16,955 bases of DNA from Casimicrobiaceae bacterium (GTDB lineage: Bacteria; Pseudomonadota; Gammaproteobacteria; Burkholderiales; Casimicrobiaceae): contig CATPAO010000347.1 in NCBI GenBank assembly GCA_955652025.1, positions 1 through 16,955 of the forward strand. Reading direction: 5' to 3'. Made by a program: the position numbers and the translations under genes. Shown here piece after piece: positions 16,478-16,955 of the stretch (its first letter is position 1; every line of letters starts with the position of its first letter). The notes under the pieces were generated by a model. It worked only from the letters and a program-made list of their open reading frames with translations, had not been told where the DNA came from and made no database searches.

Positions 16478-16955
16478 CTAATAGTCTGCGAGCCGTTTGA
16501 GCGCATAGAGCGCGGCGTGGGCGTCGCGCGGTGCGAGCGTGTCCGGATCGAGCGTGGCAAGGTGGTCGAGCAGGGCGAGCGCGCGCGCGTCGACGGGCGT
16601 TGTAGTCGTGTCCTGCGCCTTGGCCGTGAAGAGATCGTCTTGATTCTCCGCCTGTGCGGTGAAACGATCGAGCCGCGATAGATACGCGCGCGCCTGCCGG
16701 ATCGTCTCGGCTGGAACCCCGGCGAGCTTCGCCACCTGCAAACCGTAGCTCCGGTTGGCGGCGCCCTCCGCGACCGCGTGCAGGAACACGATGCCGTCCC
16801 GGTGTTCGACGGCGTCGAAATGCACGTTCGCGCAGCCGTCGATTTCCGACGGCAACGCCGTCAGCTCGAAGTAATGCGTGGCGAACAGCGCGAGGCTCCG
16901 ATTCCGTTCCGCGAGCCGATGCGCGATCGCCCAGGCGAGCGCGAGTCCGTCGTAA
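16478..16955 (-). CDS. mutS: DNA mismatch repair protein MutS, C-terminal part
   Basis: The frame runs leftwards from the window edge to a TAG at 16478-16480. The visible 159 residues hold the end of the ATPase domain: YDGLALAWAIAHRLA, the LFATHYFELTALP motif, VANVH-like CANVHFDAVEH, and SYGLQVAKLAGVPAETIRQAR with the helix-turn-helix that supports dimerisation. The tail (about 105-159) contains ENQDDLF and ends ALKRLADY, matching the C-terminal tetramer region of MutS. MutS recognises mispaired bases and recruits MutL. The Walker A and B motifs and mismatch-binding domain lie outside the window, so I cannot judge whether the whole gene is intact. Confidence 0.95.
   Translation of the reverse strand, partial: YDGLALAWAIAHRLAERNRSLALFATHYFELTALPSEIDGCANVHFDAVEHRDGIVFLHAVAEGAANRSYGLQVAKLAGVPAETIRQARAYLSRLDRFTAQAENQDDLFTAKAQDTTTTPVDARALALLDHLATLDPDTLAPRDAHAALYALKRLADY

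Overview
The window looks like chromosomal DNA of a betaproteobacterium (Burkholderiales- or Nitrosomonadales-like). It is GC-rich with dense housekeeping genes and short gaps. It has a DUF2970 protein, a DUF2917 protein next to a LysR regulator, and the order dapA-bamC-MBL hydrolase-purC, which resembles the gammaproteobacterial dapA-nlpB-purC order with one gene added. I cannot name a genus. I see no tRNA, rRNA, CRISPR array, insertion sequence or prophage gene.

Layout. Positions 1-222 (minus) hold most of a DUF2970 membrane protein that runs off the left edge. Next come a lipoprotein-type truncated haemoglobin (358-816) and clpB (964-3555), the latter behind a near-perfect sigma-32 heat-shock promoter. 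Tail-to-tail with clpB is a small potassium-channel-like protein (minus). Diverging from it is a secreted protein with an IPTL-CTERM-like C-terminal anchor (4126-4755). A minus-strand pair (DUF2917 protein and tautomerase) diverges from a LysR regulator (5744-6712), and a SAM methyltransferase follows.

The central block 7395-11034 (dapA, bamC, MBL hydrolase, purC) combines lysine/peptidoglycan precursor synthesis, outer-membrane protein assembly and purine synthesis. A KefB/YbaL-type cation antiporter gene starts 4 bases after purC, but its frame is broken by one missing base near 11872, and it has no regulatory RCK domain. A large exported protein with two Ig-like repeats (12349-13986) follows. 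On the minus strand is a roxA-type ribosomal-protein hydroxylase overlapping a PLD-like (DUF7931-type) gene. slyD (plus) and the 3' part of mutS (minus) meet tail-to-tail at the right edge.

The most unexpected signal is a 48-base element found twice, 9 kb apart and on opposite strands. Each copy ends exactly at the start codon of an unrelated gene (methyltransferase, roxA). Each holds a 23-base hairpin with a GNRA-type tetraloop (GCGA in one copy, GCAA in the other). Other points of interest are the antiporter frameshift, a haemoglobin with an apolar distal pocket, a channel with an altered selectivity filter, and the exported Ig-repeat protein. I found no clear defence or other new multi-gene system.
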